NCBI RefSeq assembly: GCF_030646845.1
Contig: NZ_JAUSLE010000035.1
Location: forward strand, 1-56,352
Source: Rhodoferax sp.
Lineage (GTDB): Bacteria > Pseudomonadota > Gammaproteobacteria > Burkholderiales > Burkholderiaceae_C
Direction: 5' to 3'
DNA: 56,352 bases
Every line of letters begins with the position of its first letter. Within the stretch, counting starts at the first letter, position 1. The translations under genes and the position numbers were made by a program. The notes below the pieces were generated by a model. That model did not search any database. It saw only the letters and a list, made by a program, of their open reading frames with translations, and was not told the DNA's origin. This document shows positions 55,255 through 56,352 of this stretch, piece after piece.

Positions 55255-56352
55255 GCCCGCACAAGGTTCGCTTTATCTGGCCGACACGCATGAAGTAACC
55301 AACCTCTCGCGCGAGCTGACTGACTACAACATGTACATGGAAGACGCTGCGTTACGGGAGGCAGTCCAGCGCGAAGGCGGGCAGTGGGCCGAGCCCGAAC
55401 TTGCCGAATTCGGCAAGTTGACGGGGTCTGCCGACTATCTTGAGCTGGGGAATCTGGCCAACAAGTTCACACCCGAGTTTGATACCCACGACCGCTTCGG
55501 CAACCGCATCGATCTGGTCAAATTTCATCCGGCCTACCACCAGCTGATGAAAACTTCCATCGAGCACGGGCTGCATGCCTCGCCGTGGACGGCGCCCGGA
55601 CCGGGCGCCCACGTCGCCCGCGCTGCCAAGAGCTTTTTGCACGGGCAGGTGGAGGCGGGCCATGGCTGCCCCATCACCATGACCTTTGCCGCCGTGCCCG
55701 CGTTGCGCCTGCAACCCGAGCTGGCCAGTGTTTGGGAACCCAAAATCACGGCACGCGTGTACGACCCCCGCAACGTGCCGGTGGAGCAGAAGCAGGGCAT
55801 CACCATTGGCATGGCGATGACCGAGAAACAGGGTGGCTCGGATGTCCGCACCAACAGCACGCGCGCCCATCCACTGGGCACGGGTGGGCCGGGCCAAGCC
55901 TACGAACTCGTCGGCCACAAGTATTTTGTGTCGGCCCCCATGTGCGACGCTTTTCTGGTGCTGGCCCAAGCGCCTGGTGGCCTTTCGTGCTTCCTGCTGC
56001 CGCGCTGGCGCCCGGACGGCAGCAAGAACCCAATGCAGGTGCTGCGGCTCAAGAAGAAGATGGGCAACGCCTCCAACGCGTCGTCGGAGACTGAACTGCG
56101 CGGCGCCCTGGCGAGGATGGTCGGCGAGGAGGGACGCGGCGTGCGCAGCATCATTGAAATGGTGAGCATGACCCGCTTCGACTGCATGGTGGGCTCCAGT
56201 GCCGGCATGCGCATGGCGGCATCGCAGGCGTTGCACCACTGCGCCAACCGCTCGGCCTTCGGCCAGGTGCTGAACCAGCAGCCGCTGATGCAAAACGTGC
56301 TGGCCGATCTGGCCCTGGAAAGCGAAGCGGCCCTGAGCTTAAGCATGCGCAT
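55238..56352 (+). CDS. aidB: AidB-like acyl-CoA dehydrogenase (truncated by window end)
   Basis: The visible 371 residues follow E. coli AidB (541 residues in full) closely: LTDYNMYMEDAALREAVQREG, RFGNRIDLVKFHPAYHQLM, CPITMTFAAVPALR, GMAMTEKQGGSDVRTN, VGHKYFVSAPMCDAFLVLAQ and MTRFDCMVGSSAGMR. AidB is a flavin protein of the acyl-CoA dehydrogenase family induced by alkylation stress in E. coli. The ATG at 55238 follows a GGAG site and overlaps the PaaX-like gene by 17 nt. The C-terminal DNA-binding part is outside the window. Confidence 0.9.
   Translation, partial: MNTRIEPAQGSLYLADTHEVTNLSRELTDYNMYMEDAALREAVQREGGQWAEPELAEFGKLTGSADYLELGNLANKFTPEFDTHDRFGNRIDLVKFHPAYHQLMKTSIEHGLHASPWTAPGPGAHVARAAKSFLHGQVEAGHGCPITMTFAAVPALRLQPELASVWEPKITARVYDPRNVPVEQKQGITIGMAMTEKQGGSDVRTNSTRAHPLGTGGPGQAYELVGHKYFVSAPMCDAFLVLAQAPGGLSCFLLPRWRPDGSKNPMQVLRLKKKMGNASNASSETELRGALARMVGEEGRGVRSIIEMVSMTRFDCMVGSSAGMRMAASQALHHCANRSAFGQVLNQQPLMQNVLADLALESEAALSLSMR

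Overview
This 56 kb window looks like chromosome of a betaproteobacterium of the order Burkholderiales, most likely a Comamonadaceae member near Rhodoferax. The reasons are the flhDC-motAB-cheYZ-flhBAF-fliA-flgNMA-flgBCDEFGHIJKL gene order, the GC-rich coding, and dispersed 55-bp and 76-bp repeats of a type I associate with Comamonadaceae from memory. No rRNA, tRNA, CRISPR array or prophage was seen. One partial IS256-family element lies at the left edge.

Region 1 (1-24.2 kb) is an almost gap-free flagellar block. An IS256-family end sits about 250 bp upstream of the master regulator flhDC. Stator (motAB), chemotaxis output (cheYZ) and export genes (flhB, flhA, flhF, a FlhG-like protein) follow, ending with the flagellar sigma factor fliA. 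A reverse unit flgA, flgM, flgN lies back to back with the forward rod-hook-ring operon flgB to flgL, which ends with an HDOD-domain protein. The circuit can be read in the DNA: a FlhDC-type box sits centrally between two 17-bp-spaced promoters for flgA and flgB, and a near-perfect sigma-28 promoter (TAAA-N15-GCCGATAG) lies in front of flgM. This gives the hierarchy FlhDC, then hook-basal body and FliA, then FlgM control.

Region 2 (24.2-33.3 kb) is a metabolic and sensory unit. A MocR-type regulator is divergent from a LysE exporter, an EamA transporter, an aminotransferase, a PhzF-like protein and a threonine-dehydratase-like enzyme. A histidine phosphatase and an Aer-type receptor follow.

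Region 3 (33.3-56.35 kb) is mixed core and accessory sequence: creatininase-family protein, YjdM, a B12-binding radical SAM protein, AlaX, DUF167, a DsbD/ScsB-type reductase, a CoA-binding protein, hemE, priA, katA, proQ, fadD, an S8 peptidase, an AEC transporter, rep helicase, a small exported protein, pldA, a PaaX-like regulator and a truncated aidB.

The most unusual feature is a 55-bp dispersed repeat (TGCTA-N9-TAGC, then GGGGGCTA about 20 bp later). I find eight full-length copies and one half copy between 25 and 53 kb and none in the flagellar block. Most lie inside genes. Two copies, in the same reading frame, appear to encode the signal peptides of two unrelated exported proteins. Another supplies a stop codon. 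A second, 76-bp GC-rich repeat is inserted in frame in the histidine phosphatase.
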